A stretch of DNA of 32,227 nt. Source: Dehalococcoidia bacterium. GTDB taxonomy: Bacteria; Chloroflexota; Dehalococcoidia; UBA3495. How positions within the stretch are numbered: position 1 is the stretch's first letter; every line of letters starts with the position of its first letter. Where the stretch lies: positions 1 to 32,227 of the forward strand of contig JAPKDE010000009.1 in the NCBI GenBank assembly GCA_028822675.1, written 5' to 3'. The notes beneath the pieces are model-generated. The model made no database searches, had not been told where the DNA came from, and saw nothing but the letters and a program-made list of their open reading frames with translations. The translations under genes were made by a program, and so were the position numbers. Positions 32,142-32,227 of the stretch are shown here, piece by piece.

Positions 32142-32227
32142 ATGATTTCAGATAGCGTTAAACAGTTTGCTTCTGAGAACCATCAGGGTGTGCTGACCTG
32201 CTTCCGCAAGAACGGCATGCCCCAGAT
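32142..32227 (+). CDS. Start of a PPOX-class (F420/FMN split-barrel) protein, cut by the window
   Basis: Only 28 codons are present: MISDSVKQFASENHQGVLTC followed by FRKNGMPQ. The pattern short helix, then x-G-V-L-x-T/C-x-R-x-x-G-x-P-Q, is typical of pyridoxamine-phosphate-oxidase-like split-barrel proteins, especially the F420-dependent PPOX group. AAGGAG 7 nt before the ATG supports the start. The exact cofactor and substrate cannot be judged from this fragment. Confidence 0.7.
   Translation, partial: MISDSVKQFASENHQGVLTCFRKNGMPQ

Overview
The window is a gene-dense stretch (about 31 complete protein genes plus two cut by the window edges) with moderate-to-high GC and frequent TTG starts. 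It looks like chromosomal DNA of a free-living bacterium. The gene set includes a class III CoA-transferase, an LLM-type flavin/F420 oxidoreductase, the start of a probable F420-type PPOX protein, a DszC/HsaA-like acyl-CoA-dehydrogenase-fold flavoenzyme, an HMG-CoA-lyase-like protein, a eukaryote-type isoleucyl-tRNA synthetase and a TPP-controlled thiamin-salvage operon. Together these fit Chloroflexota of the SAR202/Dehalococcoidia type; that placement is inference from gene content, not from a marker search.

Left part (1-10.4 kb): a truncated CoA-transferase and a divergent ribokinase-family gene, a membrane protein, a Nudix hydrolase with a zinc ribbon, a small cupin, a lipoprotein-like gene, a membrane-protein gene broken by a frameshift, a six-Asp-box beta-propeller protein paired with an acyl-CoA-dehydrogenase-like flavoenzyme, two small minus-strand genes and an HMG-CoA-lyase-like gene.

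Middle (10.5-15.8 kb): a consensus promoter, a TPP riboswitch and a leader terminator precede an ABC importer (ATPase, permease, NMT1/ThiY-type lipoprotein), a GYD-domain gene, tenA and thiD (ATGA overlap). The logic is uptake and salvage of a thiamin pyrimidine precursor, switched off when TPP is plentiful. The TenA lacks the usual active-site cysteine. After this come an aspartic-protease-fold protein without its catalytic DTG motif and an ileS whose class I signature reads GIHH instead of HxGH.

Right part (19.8-32.2 kb): two related copies of a composite palindromic repeat flank an LLM oxidoreductase and mutM/fpg. Then come a ketopantoate-reductase/acyl-CoA-synthetase pair, ffh with its own promoter, an ABC-2 exporter pair, an sbcC/rad50-type ATPase apparently coupled to a small upstream ORF, a GNAT acetyltransferase and the start of a PPOX-family gene.

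The observations most worth checking are the GIHH IleRS, the small ORF coupled to sbcC, the duplicated translation start before the ABC ATPase, the cysteine-less TenA and the paired repeats. No mobile element with a transposase, CRISPR array, tRNA or rRNA is visible.
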